From contig VZQC01005558.1 of the NCBI GenBank assembly GCA_009823505.1, positions 322,890 through 386,889 on the forward strand: DNA of 64,000 nt, read 5' to 3'. A program made the translations under genes and the position numbers. This DNA comes from Rhizomys pruinosus (taxonomy: Eukaryota; Chordata; Mammalia; Rodentia; Spalacidae). This document shows, one piece after another, positions 33,333 to 44,458 of the stretch; positions within the stretch are counted from its first letter, which is position 1, and each line of letters begins with the position of its first letter. The notes beneath the pieces were generated by a model. That model ran no database searches. It was not told the origin of the DNA and was given only the letters and a program-made list of their open reading frames with translations.

Positions 33333-33784
33333 TCTTGTACAGAGGCTCTGAGATTCTTGGACTGAGAAGCTACTGGTTTTCTCAACTATCCAGACAACCT
33401 TATAATTACATAATTATATTATGTATGTAGAATGTACAGACATATAGATATATATGTACTCTGTTGGCTGTTTTGTTTTAGAGAACCCTAATGTACTGTG
33501 GGATGTCTATTCTCAAAGCAGCCAGAGTGAGCCCATCACAGTTACACTTTTGCTGTATTACAATTGGGCTCAAACCTAGAAGCAGCCAGGGCATAGTGAC
33601 TACCAGCTATGATTCTTCATGGTACTTCTCATGACTTCTGGCACATGCTCAGCAGATTCCCCTCCAGGCCTCGGTCCCCCCCGGGATGCTGCTCCCATTG
33701 ATCACCCCCTATTGCATGGTCAACATTCAACCACATCAGCCTTTTGATGAGAAACAACCAAATTATCCCATTTAAAATCATAAC
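33333..33784. other. unique sequence, nothing recognised
   Basis: No gene, no clear repeat. An AT-rich patch at 33395-33460. Confidence 0.45.
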
Positions 33785-34080
33785 TGGGGCTGGGGAAATG
33801 GTTCTGTGGGTAAAGCGTTTGCTTTTCAAACCTGAAGACCTGAGTTCAGATCCTCCACAGCAATGTAAAGAGCTAGCTGCAGCAGTGCACATCCATAATC
33901 CCAGCACTGGGGCAGGGAGGATCCTTGGAGTACATCAGCCTAATTGGTGAGCTCCAGAGTCACTGAGAGACCCTGTCTTAGAAAATAAGTCAATAGGGGC
34001 TGAAAAAGGCACCTGCTATTGACCTGGTCTTGTCCTCTCACACATGTATACACCTGAACAAACATATACAGACTGCAAAC
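33785..34080 (+). mobile_element. B4 SINE
   Basis: tRNA/ID-like head GGGGCTGGGGAAATGGTTCTGTGGGTAAAG, B1-like middle CATAATCCCAGCACTGGGGCAGG, GAGAGACCCTGTCTTAG and a CA-rich 3' end. Confidence 0.8.
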
Positions 34081-34242
34081 ACACAAGAACATCACAATTA
34101 ATTGACCTAAGTTTCTCCTCCCCTATCTTGTCTGCCTCCCTTCATCTCCTGCCCTTACCTCCCAGAAATGTAACCTGCCTATTTTCTCCTCTCCTCACCC
34201 TCAGGGCACCAGAGAAAATCTGTGTGGGGACTGTGTCAGTTA

Positions 34243-34610
34243 CTTTACTCATGGCTGTGACAAAATGTTGGACAAAAGCGACTTAATGGAATAAGGTTTT
34301 ATTCTGGCAGTTTGAGGATGCAGTCCATCATGGTTGGCAAGGCACATGCAGGAGTGTGAGGCAGCTGACCCCATCATACCCACAGTCAGGAAGTAGAGAA
34401 AGATGAATGCTTGCTTTTAGCAGGCTTCTCTATCTTTTCTCTTTCTTATTCATTCTGGGACCCAAGTCCATAGACTAATACCTCTCACATTCAGGATAGT
34501 TTCCCCTCTTCATTTAAAAATTTCTGGAAACAGCCTCACAGACATGCTCAGGGGTTTGTCTCCTTCATTTCCAAATCCAGTCAAGGTGACAAAGAAGATT
34601 ACCCATCATA
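34243..34610 (-). mobile_element. MaLR-type LTR-like repeat
   Basis: Reads in reverse as the GTGTCAACTTGAC..-type repeat: TTTGGAAATGAAGGAGACAAACCCC, CCATGATGGACTGCATCC and AATAAAACCTTATTCC. Diverged; exact family uncertain. Confidence 0.6.
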
Positions 34611-36734
34611 GGGGTGAGAACAAAATGCACCCTGATTCCCTGGGATAGTCCAAGTCTCTAGAACTGTGAACAATAGTACACAATAAGTGTTTGTTCAATA
34701 AGTCAACAGAAGTACTTTTTTTCCAAGACCCCAGTGAAATGAGTTCTAAGACTGACAAGAAAACCAAAGTCTAATGCAATCAATACATTGCCAATATCAG
34801 AAATTCAAGTCCAGGTCTGTCTGTCTGTCTCTGGAGCTCAGAGTGGAATTCCCACACTGGTCAAATCATCTGGTGAGAAATTTGCAAAGTTTTCCTGGAA
34901 TCCAAGCAGCTTTTGGTTCTTTTGCTTTTAATTTCCCCAAAGTACATATAGCAACGTGTCAGACACTTAGTATTGATAAATATTCATTGAATCAAGTCAG
35001 CGGATAGTTTATGGGGAGTTACACTGGGGCTGGGTGTGGAACAGAGAAAGCAAGTTTCTAGCACTGGAGGTAGAACAGCCGGTAGTTCCCCCTCAGGTGT
35101 GTCAGCAGGTCCACAGCTTCCCGGGCAGTTGGATGTGGGGTAACAGCAAACCTGCCTTCTGCTCAGCAAGTCAAAAATGAAGACAGATGATTCAGATGAG
35201 CCCAGAAACTGCACAGGGCTACTTCATGGGAAATAAATGATACAAAGGGAAGTTTCATGTTTCTACAATAAGATAGCTGTGTTCTGTAGATGCTGCTGCT
35301 TAAACTTGAAATGCACATGGTAATTGAATTGGATGATCGTGACAGTCACATCTGGGTCACTGTCCAGCATGATTCCATCACACACAGAGGAAATGTGGAA
35401 CACATTCAACCCAGGGGTGCTTTCCAGAATTCCCTTAGAGTATACACAAGCTTTATATTAAGAAAAGGAAGTTTTGTTATTATTTGAGTAGAGTTCATTT
35501 ATGAAAAGCAGCTGGAGTCTCTGGCATGGAGCTGTAAAGTACATATTTAATTAGATCATTGCATGTCGAGGTGTGTACACATCTCACGGCTCTGAAGGGA
35601 TGCTTTATTTCCACCCGAACTAGTGTGGTCAATTGTTGCTAGCAAATATTAAATGATAGTATAGAAAGATATTGTGGTACATTAATATTGAGTAATTAAT
35701 AGTTAGAGGTAAAAAGTTATTTTTACCTTTTAGAAGCAAGAGAGAGGCTTAAAAACTTCCAAATGTTCTGGAGCTTCTTTTACAAGCTTGCTTCTTAGTG
35801 CCTGTCTCACCCAACAGGAGTACTGGCTAAGAAGCTCAGACCTAAGCAAAACCCACCTGTGCTTGGCAGGGTGTGCCTTCCTCCCTCCTTCCAGTAGCCC
35901 ATCAGCAAAAACCATCAGTATCCAAGGTCTAAGTTGAAATTCCTGGGCCCAAGCAGGAGGCTTCCTACAGTTCCGCAGATTTCTGAGCTTTCTTAGGCAT
36001 AAGGGCCTCGTTAGACAAACTAGACTTTCTCCCAAACTCTACATCAGGCACTATTAACAGCTGTGGCTTGAGAAAATAGACAGGGAAGAGTTAATGTCCA
36101 GTAATCTTCACATATGGTTTTGCATTTTTTTTGAGTAAGAAACGATACAGCTTTAAAGGGAGTAGCAGACAGGGGCGTAAACTTTATTCCACCCTAGACA
36201 GCTTCTACAGATCCATCCAATCCCCAGAGTCCTTGATACCCATCACCTGCTCACAGGAATCCGTGATCTGTAGGTGGAACTACAACCCTGGAGGGAAATC
36301 AGAGACTGAGGAACAGAGGAACGGGAAGCGTGTGACATTTCAAGTCCTCTGGATCTATAAAAGCACTGTCTCCCTCTATGAGCAGGCCCAATGCCTCCTG
36401 TATTTGGGGGGAAATACAGATAAATCTGTATTAGCAATATTTTCTCCTGTTCCTCTTATTTCTATGCCCAAGCCTAGAACACCCCAGACACCTGGAGGTC
36501 TGGCTGTGTGAGGCTGAGCTGAATTCTCCTTCAGCACCTCGGTTACTAAGCTTCACCAGGGTGGGCCATTCTGACATTCTGTAAGATCATTTTCTCTTGT
36601 TCTGAAGTCCAGGTCTGCAGTGCTGGGTACCAGTGTGGGACCAGATATGCTGTGTTCCATATCTTCATCACTGTGTAAATGACTAAAGAAACTTGATGCT
36701 TAGATTCTGGCATCTTCCTAGACTTCCTTATGAA
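34611..36734. other. unique 2.1 kb without a recognised gene
   Basis: No named repeat seen. A (CTGT)n stretch at 34817-34832. Frames of 101 codons (minus, 35730-36035) and 126 codons (plus, 36131-36511) have no recognised domain, no splice context noted and ordinary composition. The longest repeat-free stretch in the window, so a reasonable place to look for conserved noncoding DNA. Confidence 0.45.
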
Positions 36735-37085
36735 ACAGATGGCAATTAAACTAGAAAACCACAAGTGGCCAAAGTGCAGAGAAAAGGAGACTGTGGAGTG
36801 CTTATCTCTAAATAGGAAACCCGCATCAACCTCTGCCACCCGAGGCTCAAGGACTACTGCATGAGAGGGGGAAGAAAGAGTGTAAGAGCCAGAGGTGGTG
36901 GATGACCACAAGGAAGTAGACTTTTCTAGACAGGTGGGTTGTTATTCAGATGATGAACTCACAGCAATGGTGACAATATGCACAAAGCCTAGACAAACTC
37001 AAACCAGACAAAATCCCAGTATAGAAGTGGGAGGTGGATAAGACACCCTGCCTGCAATCTATACAACTGAACTGCCTGACTTCCA
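36735..37085 (+). mobile_element. Lx-type L1 3'UTR fragment
   Basis: Contains AAACCACAAGTGGCCAAAG, AGAGTGTAAGAGCCAGAGGT, GTGGATGACCACAAGGAAG, GAACTCACAGCAATGGTGAC and CAAACCAGACAAAATCCCAG in family order. Confidence 0.75.
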
Positions 37086-38117
37086 GCCTTGAAGACAACT
37101 CTGTGTCCAAAGCCCCAGCTAACATTTGACTTTATAGATTGCCCAGTAAACTTCCGCACTCTTTATGCCTTCCCTTTACTCTTTTTTTCCCATATTTTTC
37201 TTCAAAAGCCAGATTTTTTTAAGGACAAAATGCATTGAAAACTACTGGGAAGGGCTATACTGTGTGTATGTGGGTGGGGTGGGGTGGAGTGGGAGTTCAG
37301 AGAGCATAAAATTAAAAGCAAGAGCGAGTGCCTGGTATCTTTCTACATATTTAAGGCTCTCTCTCTTCCTGACAGAGCTGAGCTAAGCTGTGTCTGGGCT
37401 CTGCAGCCATCAGGCCAATGCTGTCATTTTGTTGTCCTTTCTATTGCTGGAGCCTTTTCTTTTAACATGTGTCTAAATAATCTAATTTATATTTCATCTG
37501 CTGGGGAGGTACAATGAATGAGGAGAATCCTATGAGTCTTAATGTCTGTCACTTTACCATAGGTCCTTCTTCATTAATAATCAGGATTAAAAAGTCTTTT
37601 TAAGAATGACTCACACAGTCTGCAGCCTTCAGCTACTGAAGATAATAGCCAGATTAGTGTGTACTAAATGCTTTCATAAATGATGTGCAAAAGTGCTATT
37701 ATTTTGCAGATATCCATATATATATGGATATCTGCAAGAGAATTTTGAATAGCATCAACCTAGTTGAAACAAAGAAGAGTAGACATTTAAATTTACATTG
37801 TAATTTCACAGTGAATAAAGTTGAACCAGCTAGAAACAATGAAAACCCTTCCCTAATTGTTAAGTGAGGTTTCATCATTAGCATTTTGCTTACAAGGGAA
37901 CTGAAGTTTTATCAGCCCAGTGTCCCAATCCATTATTTGAAGAAACACTGGGAAATATAAAGTGATCTTCACTTCTTATAGAAATTTGTTCTGCACCATC
38001 CATGAGCAGGACCATGTGCCAGGAGACAGGGAGGCTTGGCAGCTGGATGGGAAGGGTGTAGACGAGAGCTTAAGAAGCCCAAAGAAGAAACATAAAGTAG
38101 TGGAAAAGCAAAGCTTT
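37086..38117. other. unique sequence containing a long palindrome
   Basis: No gene recognised; the frames are short. A GGTGGGGTGGGGTGG patch lies at 37271-37290. The stretch 37380-37500 has ordinary unique composition. Confidence 0.45.
37704..37737. repeat. 34-bp perfect palindrome
   Basis: Two 17-bp arms meet without a spacer: TTGCAGATATCCATATA and its exact complement. No related repeat was recognised around it. Confidence 0.93.
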
Positions 38118-38325
38118 GGGGCTAGAGGAGTGGCTCAGTGGTTAAGCGCGTACTGCTCCTGCAGAGGGGTCCAGATTTCAGTTTCCAGCACCCACTTCAG
38201 GGAGCTTAAAACTGATTATAACTCTAGTTCCAGGAGTGGGGGTGGACATCATGCCTCTGGCCTCCATGGGGACGTGCATTCACATGGACATATCCACACA
38301 CATAGAGATAACTTAAAAATAAACA
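38118..38325 (+). mobile_element. B2/B3-type SINE
   Basis: Head GGGGCTAGAGGAGTGGCTCAGTGGTTAAGCGCG, then CTCCTGCAGAGGGGTCCAGATTTC, and a tail AAAAATAAAC. Box-B-like part is degraded; older than the GCGCCGACC copies. Confidence 0.8.
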
Positions 38326-38369
38326 TTTGTAAAAAGAACAAGTTTTAAATTCAATCACATTAAAATCTT

Positions 38370-38957
38370 AAAATTACATGTATTCATTTATTGGTGTTCA
38401 TGCATGCATGTGCAATGGTAATATTGGGGAAGCCAGAGGTGTGCTGGATAGCTTTAGTGTCAACTTGACACACCTGGGTTGAGGGAGCCTCAATTGGGGA
38501 ATTGGCTCCATTGGATTGGCCTGTGGCCACATCTGTGGAGTATTATCTTGATTGTTGAGCCATGTGGGAGGGCCCACTATGGGTGGTGCCACCCTGGGCA
38601 GGTAGTTGTGTAACATATATAAGAGGGCAGGCTGGGCATGGGCCAGGGGAGCAAGCCAGTAAGTAGCAATCCTCCATGGCTTGTGCTCCAGCTCCTGCCT
38701 CCAGGTTCCTGTCCTAAGTTCCTGCCTTGGGCTCCCTGAGTCATGAACTGTGATCCAGGAGATGTGAGCTGAATAAACCCTTTCCTCCCCAAGTTGGTGT
38801 TGGTCAGAGTGTTTTGTCACAGCAATGGAAGACAAACTAGAACACAGAGGACAACTTTCAGAAGTTGGTTCTCTCCATCATGGGGATCCTGAGAATCAAA
38901 CTCAGGTTGTCAGGCTTGGCAGCAAGCGCCTTTACCCTTACCACTGAAAAATCTTGC
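38370..38957 (-). mobile_element. old SINE (B2/B4-type) split by a solo LTR
   Basis: 38380-38439 (..TGTGCAATGG..GAAGCCAGAGG) and 38851-38945 (ACAACTTTCAGAAGTTGGTTCTC.. to TTTACCCTTACCACTGA) join into one reversed SINE when the LTR is removed. Confidence 0.65.
38440..38844 (+). repeat. solo LTR, MaLR/ERVL-type
   Basis: Begins TGTGCTGG and ends AGAACA, 405 bp, flanked by CAGAGG on both sides (38434-38439, 38845-38850). It has a TATA-like CATATATAAGAGG at 38614-38626 and a polyadenylation motif GAATAAACCC at 38772. It lacks any internal retroviral sequence. The repeat at 1932-2601 is a diverged relative. Confidence 0.82.
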
Positions 38958-39116
38958 AAGGTGTGGTGGTGCATGCCTTTAGCCTTTAATCCTAGCACTC
39001 AGGAGGCAGAGGCAGATGGATCTTTGTGAGTTCAAGGCCAACCTGGTCTACAGAGTGAATTCCAAGACAGCTGAGGCTACAGGGAGACCCTGTCTCAAAA
39101 AGACCAAAAAGAAAAG
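38955..39116 (+). mobile_element. B1 SINE
   Basis: Full B1 with an extra TAGCCTT near 38981 and tail AAAAAGACCAAAAAG. Target duplication AAAAATCT at 38947-38954 and 39117-39124. Confidence 0.93.
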
Positions 39117-39124
39117 AAAAATCT

Positions 39125-39735
39125 CATAGGGCTGTGTAAACTTAATCATATTTTAACTGTATAGAATAGTTGCTTAGCTATCTGATAACTATGCACTCAA
39201 TTCTCCTTCAAAATATGTATGGAATTCTTTATGGATAAATAAAAATGGAGCTTAAGGAAGGAAAGTGTGCATAAATCAATTTTTCTGGCCAAATCTGACA
39301 AAATTTCCATACACTGAATCACTGAAGATCACTTTCCTAAACATAACCGGTTTTGTTCCAGAATATAAAAAGCATGGCTCTGGGACAGGTGTAGGGCACA
39401 CCCTGTAAGGAAGGCTGTGACAAAAGGCCTGGCTCATTAGTCTATTATCTTAGGATCTGCTTTTCTGATTTGTAAGTGCCAAACTTTCAAAATGTTAGAA
39501 AAAAATCCAAGGTACAAGGAGCCATCAATATTGAACAAAGAACACATGGACAAAATAAAAGTAACTCAGCAAAGCAGAGTTTACGTGGTCAGTCAGATCC
39601 AGCAAGTACACAGGTCCCAGAAGCTTGATGGGCTTTTATCCCTAACACAAGAGAATTGTGTCTTTTCCCCACTGGCTGGGTTTTGATCTCACAATCTTTC
39701 TAGGTTGGCTAGTTTAAAGAGTTTAAAAGAACTGA
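39125..39735. other. unique sequence, nothing recognised
   Basis: A 64-codon frame at 39492 has no recognised domain. Confidence 0.45.
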
Positions 39736-39772
39736 TGTCTCAAAAAGACCAAAAAAATAAATAAATAAAAAT
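39736..39772 (+). mobile_element. severely 5'-truncated B1 (tail only)
   Basis: Only TGTCTCAAAAAGACCAAAAAAATAAATAAATAAA, the last part of B1 plus A-tail, is present. Confidence 0.6.
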
Positions 39773-39917
39773 AATTGGTGGGATTAAAATATTGGGATTC
39801 CTTGTCTTAGGAATCCCGAGTTTTACAGGGTTTGAAGGAAAAGACTAAGATTTAATATTTCTTACAAAAAGAAAATAACATGGACTGAAGAAAAATAATT
39901 TTTTTTAGAAAAGGCAA

Positions 39918-40024
39918 GTGCTCGCTTCAGCAGCACATATACTAAAATTGGAATGAAACAGAGAAGATTAGCATGGCCCCTGTGCAAACATGACACACAA
40001 ATTCGTGAAGCGTTCCATATTTTT
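39918..40024 (+). pseudogene. U6 snRNA pseudogene
   Basis: Full-length 107-nt copy of the spliceosomal U6 RNA: GTGCTCGCTTC start, CAGCACATATACTAAAATTGGAA, the invariant ACAGAGA box (here AACAGAGA) and AGCATGGCCCC preserved, TTCGTGAAGCGTTCC and a terminal T run. I count about seven substitutions against mammalian U6 from memory, including TTCAGC in the 5' stem-loop and CTGTGCAAACATGACACAC in the U2-pairing/ISL part. No TATA or proximal element is visible upstream, and an A-rich stretch follows. It is most likely an L1-mobilised copy, not an expressed gene. Confidence 0.93.
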
Positions 40025-40029
40025 TTTAA

Positions 40030-40514
40030 AAAGAAAAATAAAGGGCAAACCCTCAAATCTCAATTAGGGATTCCAGGAAGGTGGTTGTGCCAAGTTCTGA
40101 GTCCCTGGAGTCACAGAGGAAGCAACAGAGGAAGCCCAAATTGTAGCCACTTTCAGTGAACTCAGGTGACAAAGCCCCTGGGACTCTTCACACAGGAACA
40201 GAGCAGCCCAGTCTCTACCACCAGGTAATCTCCGACGTCAGAGGTCATGAGGGTGGAGCAGAGGAACTACCTAGGGCTGGATTCTGGTAGTGTGTGCAGG
40301 GCCAGCAGCAGTCACTGAGAGAGGCAGGGTAGTCAGGAGCAGTGATGGAGACTCCAACTGAGACACAGAGCAGCTCCAGAGAGGTTCCAGGAGTAGAATC
40401 CAACTGAGCAGGACAAGGCTATGTATGGAGAAATGTGCAAGTGATGATAAAAGCGACTTGGGGTCAGGAGGCAGCCCACAGGTCTGCACCAGAGTTTTTC
40501 TCATTTATTTTTCT
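40030..40514. other. unique sequence, nothing recognised
   Basis: GC content is higher than the flanks, but no coding, splice-flanked exon or repeat was identified. A 77-codon minus frame at 40271 lacks any domain. Confidence 0.45.
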
Positions 40515-40710
40515 TCTTTTCGTGTATATGTGTGTGATGTGTATGCACATATGGGTGTGTACATGTTTGCATGTGTGGGGGCACATGCATACATGTGGAG
40601 GCCCAAGGCTGATGCCTTGGATGTTCCTTAATTACTCTCTGTCTCTTGTCTTTTGAGCCAAGGTCTCTCAGTCAAACCCAGAGCTTGCAGATCAGAGTAG
40701 TCTTGTGTAA
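40515..40710 (-). mobile_element. B4 SINE fragment with TG-rich end
   Basis: A TGTGTATG-rich run (40521-40600) leads into GGAGGCCCAAGGCTGATG and TTGAGCCAAGGTCTCTCAGTCAAACCCAGAGCT, the reversed B4 3' half. Confidence 0.7.
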
Positions 40711-40869
40711 TAAACATTTTTGAACTAAGCTGCTTGAGCTCACTGAAAAGCCATCTCTGGAGCCAGGGTACACCCTCCTGACACCATTCAGAGCCAAGCA
40801 TGTTCACCTCAGTGTCCTCTGAGGCCTCCTGTCAGGGGATAGGCTGACCCCTCTCACTCTAGGACACAA

Positions 40870-41105
40870 CAGCCTGTAGATTGGTTTTGCACGAAGGATG
40901 CTTGTACTCATGGATTATCACTTATAGCTAAAAAAGGAAAAAAAAAAAAACAGAGAAAGATGCAAGACAGTTATGGCAGAATACATGATCTGGGATGGGG
41001 TGGGGGTGGGGGGGAAGGGAAAGGGAAAAATGCCTGATCTGAATTGGAAAATGATGTACGAAATGCACAAAGCATCAATAAAAAAAATTAAATTAATTAA
41101 AAAAA
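40870..41105 (+). mobile_element. L1 3'UTR end
   Basis: ATGGATTATCACTTATAGCTAAAAAAGG, an A run, GGCAGAATACATGATCTGGG, the G-rich tract (40995-41030) and AATAAAAAAAATT tail. Best-preserved plus-strand example of this 3' end in the window. Confidence 0.75.
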
Positions 41106-41522
41106 ATACTTAGGAAAGAGAAGAGAAAACTTCCAAGAGTAAAACCGTCCTTGAGAACAGCTACAAAGTAAGTCATTTCCAACAGAGGTTACTATTATTT
41201 ATCCAAAGGTATAAAAGTGCCTGCAGGGCAAAAAGAAAGCTGGGAGTTCAGCTTGGTAAGCTCATGCCTGAAGAGAAAGCTCAGTGGAAAATTTCAGCTA
41301 GCTGCCTCAACTTCCCCAATTGGTTTCAGCTGGATGTCCGTCTCTGACTTGATAATGTCATCTCTATCTGTTTTCATTTTTTTTTTTTTATTTGGAAGCC
41401 TCTTCTGAGGGGCACTGCCCGGCCTGGGACTTTCCATGGGGAATTCCAACTGATTGTCTTAAAGGAGCTTCCTCAGGCCATTTCTGTGGGGGTGTTGTGA
41501 GTACCTGATTTAATGATGGTTT

Positions 41523-41523
41523 G

Positions 41524-41568
<45 letters not shown>

Positions 41569-41790
41569 ATCTATCTTTCTATCTATAATCAATCATCTAT
41601 CATCCACCTATCCTATCAATCTATCTATATCTATCATCTATCTATCATCTATCTATCTATCATCTATCTATCTATCTATTTATCATCTATCTTTCTATCT
41701 ATAATCAATCATCTATCATCCACCTATCCTATCAATCTATCTATATCTATCATCTATCTATCTATCATCTATCTATCATCTACCTATCTC
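41523..41790. repeat. (TATC)n microsatellite with a 116-bp higher-order duplication
   Basis: Pure TATC units (41523-41568) pass into interrupted TATC. A block from CTTTCTATCTATAATCAATC (41575) recurs exactly at 41691 for about 70 bp. Frames over it read as Ile/Tyr/Leu/Ser repeats and are not genes. Confidence 0.95.
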
Positions 41791-41899
41791 CAATCAACCA
41801 ATCATTAATCAATAATTAATATAGTATGAATCTCTTGCTATTTATTCTTTTTTTTGTTATATACGTAACAAACTCACTCATTAGAAGCTGAAAGTATGG

Positions 41900-42078
41900 T
41901 CACTAGGGTCATTCTCCAGACTCTACAGACCATCTTGATTGCCTACTTGGCCCAGGGATCCTCTGGCTCCACCTTCCAAGGCTAGACTTACAGGCAGCTA
42001 CCCAGTTACATAGGTTCTGGAGATTCTTTTGGTTGCATCACAAGTGTTTTAAGCACTGAGCCATCTCCCCAATTCTGC
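41900..42078 (-). mobile_element. B4-type SINE, diverged
   Basis: Reversed order GGGATCCTCTGGCTCCACC, TAGACTTACAGGCAGCTACCC, GGTTCTGGAGATTC, AAGCACTGAGCCATCTCCCC. Confidence 0.6.
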
Positions 42079-42503
42079 CACCATAGTTTTAAAATTCGTT
42101 TTGCTTTTAAAGCTATGGTAAAGTACATAGCATAAATGCTACCTTTTAAGCATTTAAAGTACTGAATTTACAAATTATAAAAAAAAATCTTCAGTTCTCT
42201 AAGGGTCAACTTGCATTTTAGAATCATAAAAGGCATTTTCAAATCATGTGGGAAAATATACTGAGTATTTCAGATAGAACAAAAAGAAAACCAATAGAAA
42301 AGCTGGAGACAGTCATATCACATTTATAAATAGCCTAGTTTGTTTTGCAGTGGTTATTAGTTATGTGGAACTGAATTAGAGATTAAGATAGGTGGTTTAC
42401 AAAGTGCAGGGTAACAGATAACAGCTGAGGTGGTCGACTAGAAGCTGTCTCTGTGTCGCTGTGAAAAAGGAAGAGCAAAGAAAGAATAAGAACACATGGA
42501 CTA
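42079..42503. other. AT-rich unique sequence
   Basis: No gene or repeat recognised. Confidence 0.45.
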
Positions 42504-42725
42504 GGGGCTTGAGAAAGGGCTCAGTGGTTAAGAGCACTGGATGCTCTTGCAGAGGACCTGGGTTTGATTCCCAGCACCCACATGGTAGCTAACAACTGTC
42601 CCTAACTACAGTTATTGCGGGTCCAATGCCCGCTTTGGCTTCTGTGGGCATTGCATACATATGATACCCTTACATATATGCAGGCAAAACACTCAAACAT
42701 ATAAAATAAAAATAAAACAAATTTA
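42504..42725 (+). mobile_element. B2 SINE
   Basis: Head GGGGCTTGAGAAAGGGCTCAGTGGTTAAGAGCACTGG, box-B-like GGTTTGATTCCC, tail AAATAAAAATAAAAC. Resembles the older B2 consensus more than the young copies. Confidence 0.88.
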
Positions 42726-43795
42726 AAGAAGAAAAGATGGGCTATTCCAAAGAGAGTAGGAGAAGGCCTTCCAGAGTCACAAAGGGGAACAGGACACCTG
42801 AGCACTGAGGGGAGAAAGATGGATGCTCACGGAAAAGGAAGCCGGGCTGAATGCAGAAGGGGAAGCAGAAGACACTTCCAAAGGGTCAGCCCCGCAGTGC
42901 GGTGCAGAGAGCCCAGTTGTCTTACCTCAAATCAAGCCCATAGCCTTCACAAGCCCTGAAATAGTTTTGGAGAGCCAGTGATTCCTCTGGCAGGTCAGTA
43001 GTATAAAAAATATCTCATTCTCAGGCCACAGAGAAGCAGCTAGTGGTAGACACTGACCACTGTCCAGCCTCACCGTGCTGCTCTGCCGTGGGGGTGGGGG
43101 TGTTGGTGGTTTCCTGGATACTGGGACTGCAGAAGCACCCAGCTGGGGAGATGTGAACAACCTGGTGATCTCACACTGAGTGGGGCCAGCGGCTGCTGGG
43201 GAAGTGCTCTCCCTCTTCCTGGAGGAGCCCTGAATAGGAGAAGATCTGACCAGGCTGTGGAGATGGCCTCTCCTGCAGAGAGAAATGGGACCAGAGCAGT
43301 CTGGAGATGCAAGCGGGAGTGTGACACAAGGCACTCAGACTGAGACCTTCCACTGGTGCTCTACCAAAAAAAGCCCTGGGGAACAACAGCAGGATGATGG
43401 AAGTGTGCTGTTGAAGTTGGCCTGGGTCTCACTCCTCTGAGCAACTAGGAAGATGCCATCCAGACACAGAAGTGGACAGAACTGGAAGGGCTTTCTACTC
43501 CCCTTAGAGCATCAGTCAGAAAAGCCACATGCAAACAAAGACTACATCTCTAAACACCAGAGACTGAAGTCTAAACAGCCAGGCACTGGAATGTTTATTA
43601 TTCATGGGGAATTCCAGCGAAAGCTTCTGTCCCCGCAGGAAGCTCCTCTAGTAGCAGGGACATGCAGACTTGGCTTTTCTGAGTTACAGAGAATAGCACC
43701 TGCAAGAAACTGATTATGAAAACAATCAGGAGGGAGGAGGCCACATTCAAAGTCACTAGGAAAAGATTAAGACTGCAGCTATATACATTTTGCTT
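42726..43795. other. unique 1.07 kb, no gene assigned
   Basis: Minus frames of 135 and 85 codons (42927-43334) overlap a fairly GC-rich stretch but show no domain and are shadowed by other frames; a plus frame 43453-43713 (86 codons) likewise. Confidence 0.4.
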
Positions 43796-43812
43796 TATAT
43801 ATATATATATAT
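43796..43812. repeat. (TA)n short run
   Basis: TATATATATATATATAT adjoining the tail of the next B2. Confidence 0.8.
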
Positions 43813-44070
43813 TTTTTTTTTTTAATTTTTTTAATTAATTTTATTTATTTCTGTATGTGTATGAATGTACTGTCTGCATGCAAGTTTGTGCACCCGTGTC
43901 GTGCAATGCCGTGGAGGTCAGAAGAGGGTGTCAGATTCCCCTGGAACTGGAGTTCTCCTGGAATTGGAGTTTCAGACGGTTCTCGGCCGCCATGTGGGTG
44001 CTGGGGATTGAACCCGGGTCCTCTGCAAGAGTGGTTGGCACTCTTAACCACTAGGCCATCTCTCCAGCCC
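43813..44070 (-). mobile_element. young B2 SINE
   Basis: Complete reversed copy with T-rich tail, head complement ACCACTAGGCCATCTCTCCAGCCC and box B region GGGATTGAACCCGGG (two changes from the other young copies). Confidence 0.95.
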
Positions 44071-44452
44071 TATTTTTATATTTTTATTTATACTTTTGTA
44101 CATCATTTGCTCGGTTATTTTGTGTCAATTTGTAACTTTCAAGAATAGGCTTTTATGGGACACTATTCCTGGGGAGATGAGAAAAAATGATATTTTAAAA
44201 TTCATGACAAAATGATTAACCCAGCATTTAAGTCCTTACAGGCAGTATGCTGTCTAGATATAGCTTACACACACAGAGGATGTCAGCAGCCATGGGCTTT
44301 ATGTGGTCACTATGACACTTTGTGTGAGAGATCTGAGCCCCAACCAAGTCTTGGATCCATTCACTACTAAATCCCTAGGGAACTTGACATTAGTTTACCT
44401 TGTGACCCAATAAGCTGATAACATTTGGATATTTACAAGAGCAACTGGAAAG
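44071..44452. other. unique sequence upstream of the young ERV
   Basis: No gene or repeat recognised; provides the pre-integration flank. Confidence 0.45.
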
Positions 44453-44458
44453 AAGTTC

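Noticed and set aside
39918..40024. A working U6 snRNA gene
   Set aside because: About seven substitutions, no proximal promoter elements and an A-rich 3' flank indicate a retrocopy.
41523..41808. CRISPR-like array
   Set aside because: It is a TATC microsatellite with block duplication and no unique spacers; the context is mammalian.
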